Shown piece after piece: positions 23,834 to 33,112 of a DNA stretch of 64,000 nt (positions within the stretch are counted from its first letter, which is position 1; each line of letters starts with the position of its first letter). Origin of the DNA: Lutibacter sp. (GTDB lineage Bacteria > Bacteroidota > Bacteroidia > Flavobacteriales > Flavobacteriaceae); contig JAUXPH010000048.1 of the NCBI GenBank assembly GCA_030683995.1, positions 1 to 64,000 on the forward strand. Direction: 5' to 3'. The translations under genes were made by a program, and so were the position numbers. Below the pieces are notes generated by a model that was given only the letters and a program-made list of their open reading frames with translations, was not told the origin of the DNA and ran no database searches.

Positions 23834-25186
23834 ATGGAAAAACGGAAACTAAGTTTCTGGGATATCTGGAACATGAGTTTCGGTTTCCTTGGAATTCAAA
23901 TGGGTTTTGCGCTGCAAAATGCCAATGCCAGCAGAATATTGCAAATTTTTGGCGCAGATGTCCATGAACTCTCTTGGTTTTGGGTGGTGGCGCCTTTAAC
24001 GGGTTTAATAGTACAGCCCATTATTGGTTATTATAGCGACAGAACCTGGACAAAACTAGGAAGAAGACGGCCTTACTTTTTAGCCGGTGCGCTATTGGCG
24101 TCGATGGGATTGATTTTAATGCCAAATGCCGATATGTTTACTGCTTTTTTACCGGCATTATGGGTTGGGGCAGGGATGTTAATGATTATGGATGCTTCAT
24201 TTAATGTCGCCATGGAACCATTTAGGGCTTTGGTGGCCGATTTATTGCCATCCGATCAAAGAACACTCGGATTTAGCGTGCAAACCATCTTAATTGGTAT
24301 TGGTGCCGTAATTGGATCTTGGTTGCCTTATGCTTTATCAAATTGGTTTGGCGTTGCAAATAGCGCTGCAGAAGGCGAAGTTCCGCTAAACTTATTACTG
24401 TCATTTGTGATAGGCGCAGGGGTTTTGGTCGCCAGTATTTTGGTGACCGTATTTACCACCAAAGAATATACTCCTGAAGAAACCGCGCAATTTAGCGCTC
24501 CAGAAAGCGAAGAAGAAATAGCCGCTGAGGAAAAATCAAGCCTATTGGACATTTTTTCCGATTTCAAAAAAATGCCTTTAACGATGAGGCAATTGAGCTC
24601 GGTTCAGTTTTTCTCCTGGTTTGGGTTGTTTGGGATGTGGGTATTTTCAACGCCTGCAATTGCGCATCACATTTATGGTTTGTCGTTAGATGATCACGGA
24701 GATGCGTATCAAATTGCGGGTGACTGGGTAGGTATTTTATTTGGTGTTTACAATGCTGTTTCAGCGGTATATGCCTTCTTTTTACCTGCAATCGCTAAAA
24801 AACTTGGCCGAAAATTAACCCATGCCGTTTCATTGGCTTTTGGTGGTTTAGGTCTTATTTCCATTTATTTTGTGCCAAATGAAAACTGGTTATTCTTATC
24901 CATGTTTGGTATTGGAATCGCATGGGCAAGTATTTTAGCCATGCCTTATGCCATTTTGGCGGGATCGATTCCTGCTAAAAAAATGGGTGTTTATATGGGG
25001 ATTTTCAATTTCTTTATTGTGCTTCCACAAATCATAAATGCCATTATTGGCGGCCCAATCGTAAAATATTTTTATGGAGGGAACCCAATATACGCTTTGT
25101 TAATTAGTGGTATTTCATTATTAATTGCGGCCATTTTGGTGGTAAGGGTAAAAGATGTTGATGATGTAGTTGTAATAAAAATTTAA
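23834..25186 (+). CDS. MFS sugar transporter (SLC45/GPH-like, probable maltose importer)
   Basis: This 450-residue inner-membrane protein has about 12 transmembrane segments. It carries the loop 2-3 motif IIGYYSDRTWTKLGRRRPYF, typical of the SLC45-like and glycoside/pentoside MFS group. ASFNVAMEPFRALVADLLP lies in the next conserved block. A charged cytoplasmic loop spans about 215-240 (PEETAQFSAPESEEEIAAEE). It is the first gene of the plus-strand starch operon, directly before beta-phosphoglucomutase and maltose phosphorylase. Import of maltose or glucose from the periplasm is therefore the likely role. The stop codon is immediately followed by the next ATG. Confidence 0.9.
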   Translation: MEKRKLSFWDIWNMSFGFLGIQMGFALQNANASRILQIFGADVHELSWFWVVAPLTGLIVQPIIGYYSDRTWTKLGRRRPYFLAGALLASMGLILMPNADMFTAFLPALWVGAGMLMIMDASFNVAMEPFRALVADLLPSDQRTLGFSVQTILIGIGAVIGSWLPYALSNWFGVANSAAEGEVPLNLLLSFVIGAGVLVASILVTVFTTKEYTPEETAQFSAPESEEEIAAEEKSSLLDIFSDFKKMPLTMRQLSSVQFFSWFGLFGMWVFSTPAIAHHIYGLSLDDHGDAYQIAGDWVGILFGVYNAVSAVYAFFLPAIAKKLGRKLTHAVSLAFGGLGLISIYFVPNENWLFLSMFGIGIAWASILAMPYAILAGSIPAKKMGVYMGIFNFFIVLPQIINAIIGGPIVKYFYGGNPIYALLISGISLLIAAILVVRVKDVDDVVVIKI

Positions 25187-25843
25187 ATGAAAAAAGAAAT
25201 CGCATTTATATTCGATTTAGACGGTGTAATTGTGGATACGGCAAAGTACCATTATTTAGCCTGGAAAAATTTAGCAAACGCTTTGAGCTTCGATTTTACC
25301 GAAGAACAAAATGAATTGCTGAAAGGCGTTAGCCGGATTCAATCGCTCGAAATTTTATTGTCTATAGGGAAAGTAAATTTATCCGAAGAAAAAAAACAAG
25401 TGTTGTTGCTTCAAAAAAACAAAGAATATTTAGAGTATGTCAATAAAATGACTTCCGAAGAAATTTTGCCCGGCGTGAATGATTTATTGAATTTTTTAGA
25501 GATCAACGACATCAAATACGCCTTGGGTTCGGCCAGTAAAAATGCGCCGTTGATTTTGGATAAAGTGGGTCTTTTAAACAGATTTACGGCCATTGTGGAC
25601 GGGAATGATGTTTCTAAAGCAAAACCGGATCCGGAAGTTTTTTTAATAGGCGCTAAAAAGTTAGGGATAAATCCTGAAAACTGCGTGGTTGTAGAAGACG
25701 CCATCGCAGGAATAGAAGCTGCAAATGCGGCAAAAATGATCAGTATTGGAATTGGAGATGCGAACGTGTTGTATGAAGCGGATTATGTTTTTAAAGATAT
25801 GACAGCGATAACGCCCGATTTTTTAAAAAATCTAATGAATTAA
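25187..25843 (+). CDS. pgmB: Beta-phosphoglucomutase
   Basis: This 218-residue HAD-family enzyme interconverts beta-glucose-1-phosphate and glucose-6-phosphate. Motif I is FDLDGVIVDTAKYH with nucleophile Asp10 and acid/base Asp12. The cap contains KGVSRIQSLEILL. Motif II-III are ALGSASKNAP and KAKPDPEVFL, and motif IV is VVEDAIAGIEAA. The KGVSR cap motif is diagnostic for beta-PGM. It starts on the base after the MFS stop and precedes maltose phosphorylase, whose product is its substrate. The two enzymes form the cytoplasmic maltose phosphorolysis pathway. Confidence 0.95.
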   Translation: MKKEIAFIFDLDGVIVDTAKYHYLAWKNLANALSFDFTEEQNELLKGVSRIQSLEILLSIGKVNLSEEKKQVLLLQKNKEYLEYVNKMTSEEILPGVNDLLNFLEINDIKYALGSASKNAPLILDKVGLLNRFTAIVDGNDVSKAKPDPEVFLIGAKKLGINPENCVVVEDAIAGIEAANAAKMISIGIGDANVLYEADYVFKDMTAITPDFLKNLMN

Positions 25844-25849
25844 AATAAG

Positions 25850-25927
25850 ATGAAACGAGCATTACAAATGTTGATACATCAAGTAATGATTAATGGCGAA
25901 CAGCAGCTGTTACCGCTAAAAAAATAA
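25850..25927 (+). CDS. Possible 25-residue small ORF in the duplicated element
   Basis: The frame encodes MKRALQMLIHQVMINGEQQL followed by LPLKK and a stop. It starts 6 bp after the pgmB stop and ends 11 bp before the GH65 start. In the second copy (37176 onwards) codon 5 is a stop, but a shorter in-frame ATG keeps EQQLLPLK. It could be a leader peptide, or only an accident of a regulatory repeat. I cannot decide. Confidence 0.25.
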   Translation: MKRALQMLIHQVMINGEQQLLPLKK

Positions 25928-25938
25928 AATTTAAACAG
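25850..25938 (+). repeat. Duplicated 88-bp intergenic element, copy 1 (upstream of GH65)
   Basis: This block is nearly identical to 37176-37263, aligned with only a one-base length difference in an A-run. It contains the inverted repeat AACAGC-A-GCTGTT and runs into the start codon context TTTAAACAGATGAATAA shared by both downstream genes. Confidence 0.85.
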
Positions 25939-28245
25939 ATGAATAAAGATTATATTAAGCCTTACGAATGGTCAATCATTGAAGAAGGTTTTGATCCCGA
26001 AAATGTGGAAGCCTCAGAAAGTCTGTTCTCTATTGGAAACGGATCAATGGGCCAACGCGCCAATTTTGAGGAAAAGTATTCAGGAAAAACCTTTCAGGGA
26101 AGTTATATTGGTGGTATTTATTATCCTGATAAAACCCGAGTTGGATGGTGGAAAAATGGTTATCCGGAGTATTTTGCCAAAGTGCTGAATGCACCAAACT
26201 GGATTGGCATTGACATCCAAATCAATGAAACGGAACTGGATTTAAACACCTGTAAAGTTTCAAATTTCAAAAGAGAATTGAATATGAAAGAAGGCTGGCT
26301 TAGCCGATCTTTCAACGCAATTCTTGAAACCGGCGAGGAAATTCAGGTAGAAACAAAACGCTTTATAAGTCTGGAATACAATGAAACAGGCGCCATTGAA
26401 TACGCTGTAAAAGCCATCAATTTTTCAGGAGAAATTACTTTTTCTCCTTATATTGATGCCGGCATCAAAAATGAAGATTCCAATTATGATGAATATTTTT
26501 GGGAAATCTTAAAAATTGTCAACGGCAAAAATAACGGTTGCATACTGTCAAAAACCTTAAAAACTGCATTTCACGTGGCTACCGCCATGGAAGTTTCTTT
26601 TGAGGTAAACAATGAAAAATTTGATGCTTTACAACAAACTGAAGTTGAAGAGAAATCGTTGCATTATACTTACAAACTAAATGTTTTGGAAGGTGACACC
26701 GCCAAAATTCATAAGTTTGGAAGTTGCGTAAGTTCTTTAAATTATCCAAAAGAGGATTTGATTGAAGCGGCTTTTGACAATGTTAAAAAAGCATACAAAC
26801 TTGGATTTTCGAAACTTTTGGAAAGCCAGAAGGAATCATGGTCGAATATTTGGCATACAGCCGATATTATTATTGAAGGCGACATTAAAGCGCAACAAGG
26901 CATCCGATTCAATATTTTTCAGTTAAACCAAACTTATTTGGGAACAGATGCAAGACTAAATATTGGTCCGAAAGGCTTCACCGGCGAAAAATACGGCGGA
27001 AGCACTTATTGGGACACGGAAGCTTATTGCATCCCTTTTTATATGGCAACTAAAGATGCCAGCGTTGCGAAAAATTTATTGTTGTATCGCTACAATCAGC
27101 TTGACAAAGCCATTGATAATGCCAAAAAACTTGGATTCAAAAACGGGGCAGCATTGTATCCGATGGTGACGATGAATGGCGAAGAATGCCACAACGAATG
27201 GGAAATCACTTTTGAGGAAATCCACAGAAACGGAGCAATGATTTACGGTATTTACAATTATGTAAATTACACCCAGGATTTTGAATACGTTCCAAAATTC
27301 GGATTGGAAGTGATGATTGCCGTTGCACGTTTTTGGCATCAGCGCGCTAATTTTTCAGAAGCAAAAGGCCAATATATGGTTTTAGGCGTTACCGGGCCAA
27401 ATGAATATGAAAACAACGTAAACAATAATTTTTACACCAATTATTTGGCGAAATGGTGCATTCAATATGCTGTGGAATGTTTGGATAGGGTTGCACAAGA
27501 CTATCCTGCAGATTTTAAACGCGTAATGGATAAAACCAATTTGACCAATGAAGAAACCAAAAAATGGCTGCAAGTTGCCGAAAATATGTATTTTCCTTTT
27601 AGTTTGGAACACAATGTTTATTTGCAGCAGGACGGATTTTTGGACAAAGAATTAATTCCGGTTGCTGAATTGCCAACCTCAGAGCGGCCAATCAACCAAA
27701 AGTGGTCTTGGGATCGCATTTTGCGTTCTTGTTATATCAAACAAGCCGATGTTTTGCAGTGTTTGTTCTTTTTTGAAAACAAATTTGACAAAGAAGATTT
27801 AGAACGTCATTTCGATTTTTATGAGCCTTTAACGGTTCACGAATCTTCATTGTCTCCTTGCGTGCATTCAATTTTGGCGGCTTCCATAGACAGAATGCCA
27901 AAAGCCTATGAGCAATATGTAAGAACATCGCGATTGGATTTGGATGATTACAACCACGAAGTTCACGAAGGTTGCCACATTACCAGCATGGCAGGAACCT
28001 GGATGTCTATTGTGCAAGGATTTGGCGGTATGCGCGTTTGGGAAGACGGCGTATTAACCTTCAATCCGCAAATTCCCAAAGAATGGAAATCATATTCGTT
28101 TACCATCAATTTCAGGGGAAATATCATCAAGGTTTACAAAAGCCAAACCGAATGCAAATTCTTTAATGAATCAGGAAATGAAATTCATATGATTGTGAAC
28201 AAGAATAAAATTTTAATTCCTTCAAATCAATTAGTTACAATATAA
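25939..28245 (+). CDS. Maltose phosphorylase (GH65)
   Basis: This 768-residue cytoplasmic enzyme lacks a signal peptide. It splits maltose with phosphate into glucose and beta-glucose-1-phosphate. The GH65 layout is clear: an N-terminal beta-sandwich, a linker, an (alpha/alpha)6 barrel from about residue 320, and a C-terminal beta-domain. The barrel motif YMVLGVTGPNEYENNVNNNF contains the expected catalytic acid Glu489. The C-terminal sequence HEGCHITSMAGTWMSIVQGFGGMR is the phosphate-site region. It follows pgmB, the enzyme using its product. Trehalose or kojibiose phosphorylases are close relatives; the starch context favours maltose. Confidence 0.93.
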   Translation: MNKDYIKPYEWSIIEEGFDPENVEASESLFSIGNGSMGQRANFEEKYSGKTFQGSYIGGIYYPDKTRVGWWKNGYPEYFAKVLNAPNWIGIDIQINETELDLNTCKVSNFKRELNMKEGWLSRSFNAILETGEEIQVETKRFISLEYNETGAIEYAVKAINFSGEITFSPYIDAGIKNEDSNYDEYFWEILKIVNGKNNGCILSKTLKTAFHVATAMEVSFEVNNEKFDALQQTEVEEKSLHYTYKLNVLEGDTAKIHKFGSCVSSLNYPKEDLIEAAFDNVKKAYKLGFSKLLESQKESWSNIWHTADIIIEGDIKAQQGIRFNIFQLNQTYLGTDARLNIGPKGFTGEKYGGSTYWDTEAYCIPFYMATKDASVAKNLLLYRYNQLDKAIDNAKKLGFKNGAALYPMVTMNGEECHNEWEITFEEIHRNGAMIYGIYNYVNYTQDFEYVPKFGLEVMIAVARFWHQRANFSEAKGQYMVLGVTGPNEYENNVNNNFYTNYLAKWCIQYAVECLDRVAQDYPADFKRVMDKTNLTNEETKKWLQVAENMYFPFSLEHNVYLQQDGFLDKELIPVAELPTSERPINQKWSWDRILRSCYIKQADVLQCLFFFENKFDKEDLERHFDFYEPLTVHESSLSPCVHSILAASIDRMPKAYEQYVRTSRLDLDDYNHEVHEGCHITSMAGTWMSIVQGFGGMRVWEDGVLTFNPQIPKEWKSYSFTINFRGNIIKVYKSQTECKFFNESGNEIHMIVNKNKILIPSNQLVTI

Positions 28246-28275
28246 GTTGTAGTCTGTTTAAAAAGATGATTTTTC

Positions 28276-28302
28276 GTCATTCTGAATGAACTTCAGAATG
28301 AC
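28276..28302. repeat. Small palindromic intergenic element
   Basis: A perfect 11-bp stem GTCATTCTGAA / TTCAGAATGAC with a 5-nt loop lies here. It resembles the interior of the miniature element at 11430-11562 (GTCATTCCGA). It sits between GH65 and the codon-deviant GH13 gene and could also weaken transcription. Confidence 0.7.
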
Positions 28303-28349
28303 TATTCAAGTGCTTTTTTGACGACTTTGAGTTAAAAAATATTAAAAAT

Positions 28350-30221
28350 ATGATAAATAATTTATTGATTAGGATGAAACGTATGATATTGGGAACTTTT
28401 CTTATCTTTTTTATGGTAGGCTGTAATCAATTTTTAAAAAAAACAAATCAACCCGTTAAACAAGAAGAATTCGTTCCTCAATGGTCAAAAACAGTAGTAT
28501 GGTATCAAATATTTCCTGAACGATTTAGAGATGGAGACACTACTAATAACCCTACTTTAGCGGATATTGAGGGGGCAGACCCTCAGGAAGCTCCTAAGTC
28601 TTGGCAAATTCATCCTTGGGAAAGCGATTGGTATGAACTTCAGGATTATGAAAAAATTAATGGCGAACCAGAAATGTGGAAACATATTTTAAGAAGAAGG
28701 TATGGTGGAGATATTCAAGGAGTTATCAATAAACTAGATTATTTACACGATTTAGGAATTACGGCTATTTATTTAAATCCTGTTTTTCAATCTCCATCGC
28801 TACATAAATATGATGGAGAAAGTTATCACCATATCGACCCAAATTTTGGTCCAGACCCTGAAGGCGATAGAAAATTGATAGCCACCGAAAATCCATTAGA
28901 TCCATCAACATGGGTTTGGACAAGTGCAGATGAATTAGTATTAAAGCTTATTAGCGAGGTACATAAAAGAGGTATGAAAATTATTTTTGATGGCGTATTT
29001 AACCATTTGGGGTATAATAGTTTTGCTTTTCAGGATGTATTAAAAAACCAACAAAACTCGGCTTATAAAGACTGGTTCATTATCAATTCTTGGGATAATT
29101 CTAAAACCGGCTCAACATTTGATTATGAAGGCTGGTTTGGTGTAAAATCACTTCCTGAATTAAAAGAAGACAGCAATGGAATAGTTGAAGGTCCTAAAAA
29201 ATATATTTTTAATGCCACCAAAAGATGGATGAATCCAAAAAATGAAGGTATTGAAAAAGGAATTGATGGTTGGAGACTAGATGTAGCTTATTGTATTGGA
29301 CATTCTTTTTGGAAACAATGGAGAAAACATGTGAAAGCAATCAATCCAGAAGCATATATAACCGCAGAAATTATAGATATTCCTAACAAAGTAATGCCCT
29401 ACATGCAAGGTGATGAGTTTGATGGAGAAATGAATTATAATTTTGCTTTTGCTTCAGCTGAATTCTTTTTTAATCCTGATTCTACAAGTATATCGGCTAC
29501 TGAATATGATATTAAACTTAAAGAACTTAGAGGATTATACCCTAATGGAGTAGCTCATGCTTCTCAAAACCTTTTCGGAAGTCACGATTCTAATAGAATT
29601 GGTTCACATATTGTTAATAGGGGTATCGGAAATTTCAGAAACTGGAGCAAATATTTTAATACCTCTAATGCACTGAACAATTCAGAATATTCTACTCGTA
29701 AACCTCAAAATAAAGATATAGAATTACAGAAATTATTTGTAGTTATGCAAATGACGTATGTAGGAGCTCCTATGATTTATTATGGGGATGAGGTTGGAAT
29801 GTGGGGAGCTAATGATCCAGATTGTAGAAAACCAATGCTTTGGGATGATATTAATTATAAAGATGAAGTTTTCAGTGTAAACGGATCTATGCATGAACCA
29901 GATAAAGTGAAAATTAATCAGTCTTTATATGCTCATTACAAAAAGCTCATTCATATTAGAAATGAAAATTTAACATTACAATTAGGTACATACAAAACAT
30001 TATTAACAGATGACAAGAAAGGTGTTCTTATATTTGAACGAGAGTACGAAAATCAAAAATTAATTGTAGTTATTAATAACAGTAACAACAAGCAAACAAT
30101 AGAGATACCCGAACTAAAAGGGAAATGTTTTAAAGATCTTTTAAGTTCTATTGTATTTGAGAGTGGTGACCAAAAAGTAGTTGCTAAAAAAAGCGGATTA
30201 ATATTAAAAGTGTGTCCATAA
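28350..30221 (+). CDS. GH13 amylase/cyclomaltodextrinase-like lipoprotein
   Basis: This 623-residue lipoprotein has a lipobox FMVGC with Cys25. ATG codons at 28350 and 28374 are both possible; the second gives a tighter signal peptide. The GH13 barrel starts at VVWYQIFPERFRDGD, with region I DGVFNHL, nucleophile Asp311 (GWRLD), acid/base Glu340 (ITAE) and Asp413 (GSHDSNR). An extra loop near 63-118 lies before YGGDIQGV, as in neopullulanase-type enzymes. The catalytic set is complete. Codon use differs by eye from all neighbours: TTA and CTT replace TTG, GCT replaces GCC, AGA dominates and GGC is rare. This suggests separate, later acquisition within the operon. Confidence 0.9.
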   Translation: MINNLLIRMKRMILGTFLIFFMVGCNQFLKKTNQPVKQEEFVPQWSKTVVWYQIFPERFRDGDTTNNPTLADIEGADPQEAPKSWQIHPWESDWYELQDYEKINGEPEMWKHILRRRYGGDIQGVINKLDYLHDLGITAIYLNPVFQSPSLHKYDGESYHHIDPNFGPDPEGDRKLIATENPLDPSTWVWTSADELVLKLISEVHKRGMKIIFDGVFNHLGYNSFAFQDVLKNQQNSAYKDWFIINSWDNSKTGSTFDYEGWFGVKSLPELKEDSNGIVEGPKKYIFNATKRWMNPKNEGIEKGIDGWRLDVAYCIGHSFWKQWRKHVKAINPEAYITAEIIDIPNKVMPYMQGDEFDGEMNYNFAFASAEFFFNPDSTSISATEYDIKLKELRGLYPNGVAHASQNLFGSHDSNRIGSHIVNRGIGNFRNWSKYFNTSNALNNSEYSTRKPQNKDIELQKLFVVMQMTYVGAPMIYYGDEVGMWGANDPDCRKPMLWDDINYKDEVFSVNGSMHEPDKVKINQSLYAHYKKLIHIRNENLTLQLGTYKTLLTDDKKGVLIFEREYENQKLIVVINNSNNKQTIEIPELKGKCFKDLLSSIVFESGDQKVVAKKSGLILKVCP

Positions 30222-30270
30222 TATTTATTAAACAGATAAAATAATTAGGACTAAATAAAAATAATAAAAC

Positions 30271-32133
30271 ATGAAAAAAATAATTTTACTTTTTGTAATT
30301 GTTTTTAATTTAAGTTGTTACGCCCAAAAAATAGAAAGAATTGAACCGCCATTTTGGTATGTTGGGATGAATCAAAATCAGTTGGAACTGTTGATTTACG
30401 GAAAAGATATTTCCCAATTTACAGTTTCAATTGACAATAAAAATATTGAGATTTTAGACATCAAGAAAACGGAAAACAGCAATTATTTATTTCTGAATTT
30501 GGATTTGTCCAAAGCAGTTTCCGGGAAATTCAACATCAACTTTTCAAAAAAAGGAAAACGCATTGATTTTTCTGTTCCTTATGAATTGAAGGAAAGAAAT
30601 CAAGATTCAAAATTAAAGGAAGGTTTTAACAGCTCGGATGTAATTTATTTGATAACGCCCGATCGTTTTGCAAATGGCGATGTTGCCAATGACCTTGTAA
30701 AAACGATGAATGAAAAAACCGTAGACAGAAAAAATGATTATGGACGACACGGCGGGGATATCAAAGGAATCACCAACCATTTGGATTATATTGATGAAAT
30801 GGGATTTACGGCTGTATGGCCAACGCCTGTGTTGACCAATAATATGAAAAGAGCCTCATATCACGGTTATGCGATGACCGATTTTTATCAGGTTGATCCG
30901 CGTTTTGGAACGATGAAAGATTATGTAGATTTGGCGCAACAAGCTAAAAATAGAGGAATTAAATTGATTATGGATCAGGTTGCGAATCATATCGGACTTG
31001 AACATTGGTGGATGAAAGATTTACCTGCCAAAGATTGGGTGAATTATCAAGATGAATTTCTGAAAAATAATATGGTCACCACAAATCACCGAAGAACCAC
31101 AAACCAGGATGCTTATGCTTCGGTTAAAGATAAGAATTTAATGAGCGAAGGCTGGTTTGTAGATACAATGCCCGATTTAAACCAACGCAATCCTTTATTG
31201 GCAAATTACCTCATTCAAAACAGTATTTGGTGGATAGAAACCCTCGATTTGGGCGGTATCAGACAAGATACTTATCCGTATCCAAACAAACAATTTATGT
31301 CCGATTGGGCCGGTGCTATTATGAATGAATATCCGAATTTCAGCATTGTAGGCGAAGAATGGAGCGTAAATCCGCTTTTGGTTGGTTATTGGCAGCAAGG
31401 CGCAAAAACAAAGGACGGCTATGTTTCCAATTTATCGTCCACTATGGATTTTCCAATGCAAAAAGCCATTGTTGATGCCTTAAATGAAGCAGAAAGTTGG
31501 GACAATGGTTTTGTGAAAATGTATGAAGGTTTGGCAAACGATTTTTCTTATGCCAACCCAAGCAATATCATGATTTTTCCGGACAACCACGATATGGACC
31601 GCATTTTTACCCAATTAAAAGAAAATGTGGTGAATACCAAAATGGCGCTGGGCTATATGCTTGCATTGCCAAGAATTTCGCAATTGTATTACGGAACAGA
31701 AATTTTAATGCAAAATTCAGCGAAACCCGGCGATCACGGATTGATCAGAACCGATTTTCCTGGAGGATGGATTGGAGATACTTCAAATGCTTTTACAGGT
31801 GAAAACTTAACCGCCGACCAAGCTGAAATGCAGTCGTTTTTGAAGAAAGTATTGAATTATCGTAAAAATAGCGAGGCCATCCATTCAGGTAAAACAATTC
31901 ATTTTGCGCCTGAAAACGGGGTTTACACACTTTTCAGAATTAAAAATGATGAAATTGTTACGGTGATCTTGAATAAAAATGACAAACCGATCTCCTTAAA
32001 TTTAAACCGATTTGAAGAGGTAGGCTTAACCGGAAAGCAAGTCAAAAATATAATTACCGATGAAGCGTTTATGTTTGAAAACAACTTAGAAATTGGTTCA
32101 AAAGGCGTTTTAATGTTCACCACCAAAAAGTAA
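30271..32133 (+). CDS. susA: SusA-like neopullulanase/cyclomaltodextrinase (GH13)
   Basis: This 620-residue periplasmic enzyme has a signal peptide (about 1-19). An N-terminal cyclomaltodextrinase-type beta-domain spans about 20-105, then the GH13 barrel starts at DVIYLITPDRFANGD. Catalytic residues are Asp333 in GGIRQDTYPY, Glu362 in IVGEEW and Asp441 in FPDNHDMDR. The MDQVANHIG region I and the C-terminal beta-domain are in place. It matches SusA, which cuts maltodextrins in the periplasm. It is cotranscribed with the esterase-like gene 4 bp downstream. Confidence 0.93.
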   Translation: MKKIILLFVIVFNLSCYAQKIERIEPPFWYVGMNQNQLELLIYGKDISQFTVSIDNKNIEILDIKKTENSNYLFLNLDLSKAVSGKFNINFSKKGKRIDFSVPYELKERNQDSKLKEGFNSSDVIYLITPDRFANGDVANDLVKTMNEKTVDRKNDYGRHGGDIKGITNHLDYIDEMGFTAVWPTPVLTNNMKRASYHGYAMTDFYQVDPRFGTMKDYVDLAQQAKNRGIKLIMDQVANHIGLEHWWMKDLPAKDWVNYQDEFLKNNMVTTNHRRTTNQDAYASVKDKNLMSEGWFVDTMPDLNQRNPLLANYLIQNSIWWIETLDLGGIRQDTYPYPNKQFMSDWAGAIMNEYPNFSIVGEEWSVNPLLVGYWQQGAKTKDGYVSNLSSTMDFPMQKAIVDALNEAESWDNGFVKMYEGLANDFSYANPSNIMIFPDNHDMDRIFTQLKENVVNTKMALGYMLALPRISQLYYGTEILMQNSAKPGDHGLIRTDFPGGWIGDTSNAFTGENLTADQAEMQSFLKKVLNYRKNSEAIHSGKTIHFAPENGVYTLFRIKNDEIVTVILNKNDKPISLNLNRFEEVGLTGKQVKNIITDEAFMFENNLEIGSKGVLMFTTKK

Positions 32134-32137
32134 CAAG

Positions 32138-33112
32138 ATGAAGCTGTTCAACTATATTTTTGTAATGATGCTGCTATTGATTTCTTGCAAAGAAGTCAAA
32201 AAAGACGAAAAGAACATTACCGAAAATAATTTGGTTGCAAAAACTTTGGACAGCATCAAACTATCAAGCGGAATCCTTAAAAGAATTGATAGTTTTCCTT
32301 CGAAATATGTTAGACCTCGAAATGTTGATATTTGGTTGCCAAGTGATTATGACGAGACTAAAAAATATGCTGTTTTGTATATGCACGACGGACAAATGTT
32401 GTTTGATGCCGAAAAGACTTGGAACAAACAAGAGTGGAAAGTGGATGAAATTATGGGCAGTTTAATAGATTCTTCAAAAATAAAAGACTGTATCGTGGTA
32501 GCAATCTGGAATCATTCAGACATTCGCCACACCGATTATTATCCGAAAAAACCATTTGATTTATTGCCGCAAAAATTTAAGGATTCTGTCTTTGAAACCG
32601 CAACAAAGCAATTTGGAACCGATTTTAAAGGGTTAAATTCCGACAATTATTTAAAGTTTATTGTTGAAGAAGTGAAACCATTTATCGACAGTAATTTTTC
32701 GGTCTACACAAATATAGAAAATACCTTTATTGCCGGTTCAAGTATGGGCGGCTTAATTTCAATGTATGCCTTGTGCGAATATCCAAAGGTTTTTGGAGGT
32801 GCAGCTTGTTTATCAACTCATTGGATTGGGTTTTCCCCACAGGAAAATTCTCCGGTTCCGGAAACTTTTTTCACCTATTTAGCTCAAAATTTGCCTTCGC
32901 CAAAAACGCATAAAATTTACTTTGATTACGGAACACAAACTTTGGACGAATTTTATTTGCCATACCAACATCGGGTAGCGGAGGTTTTGAAGCAGAAAGG
33001 TTACGATGAATCCAATTCTAAAAACTTAAAATTTGATGGCGACAACCATTCCGAAAATTCTTGGAATCAGCGTTTTCAAATCCCGGTTCAATTTTTATTA
33101 AATACAAAATAA
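32138..33112 (+). CDS. Alpha/beta-hydrolase (esterase D-like) lipoprotein
   Basis: This 324-residue lipoprotein has lipobox LISC with Cys17. It has an alpha/beta-hydrolase fold of the putative-esterase family: strand and oxyanion region YAVLYMHDGQMLFD, nucleophile elbow AGSSMGG with Ser202, and a C-terminal His304 in GDNHSENSW. The catalytic Asp is probably in IYFDYGTQTLDE. It stands between SusA-like GH13 and GH31 genes with 4-bp and 0-bp spacing, so it belongs to the starch pathway. It might remove acyl groups from substituted glucans or act on maltodextrin-linked esters. The substrate cannot be read from the sequence. Confidence 0.85.
   Translation: MKLFNYIFVMMLLLISCKEVKKDEKNITENNLVAKTLDSIKLSSGILKRIDSFPSKYVRPRNVDIWLPSDYDETKKYAVLYMHDGQMLFDAEKTWNKQEWKVDEIMGSLIDSSKIKDCIVVAIWNHSDIRHTDYYPKKPFDLLPQKFKDSVFETATKQFGTDFKGLNSDNYLKFIVEEVKPFIDSNFSVYTNIENTFIAGSSMGGLISMYALCEYPKVFGGAACLSTHWIGFSPQENSPVPETFFTYLAQNLPSPKTHKIYFDYGTQTLDEFYLPYQHRVAEVLKQKGYDESNSKNLKFDGDNHSENSWNQRFQIPVQFLLNTK

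Noticed and set aside
28350-30221. GH13 gene as a pseudogene because of odd codon use
   Set aside because: The frame is complete and Asp311, Glu340 and Asp413 are in place.
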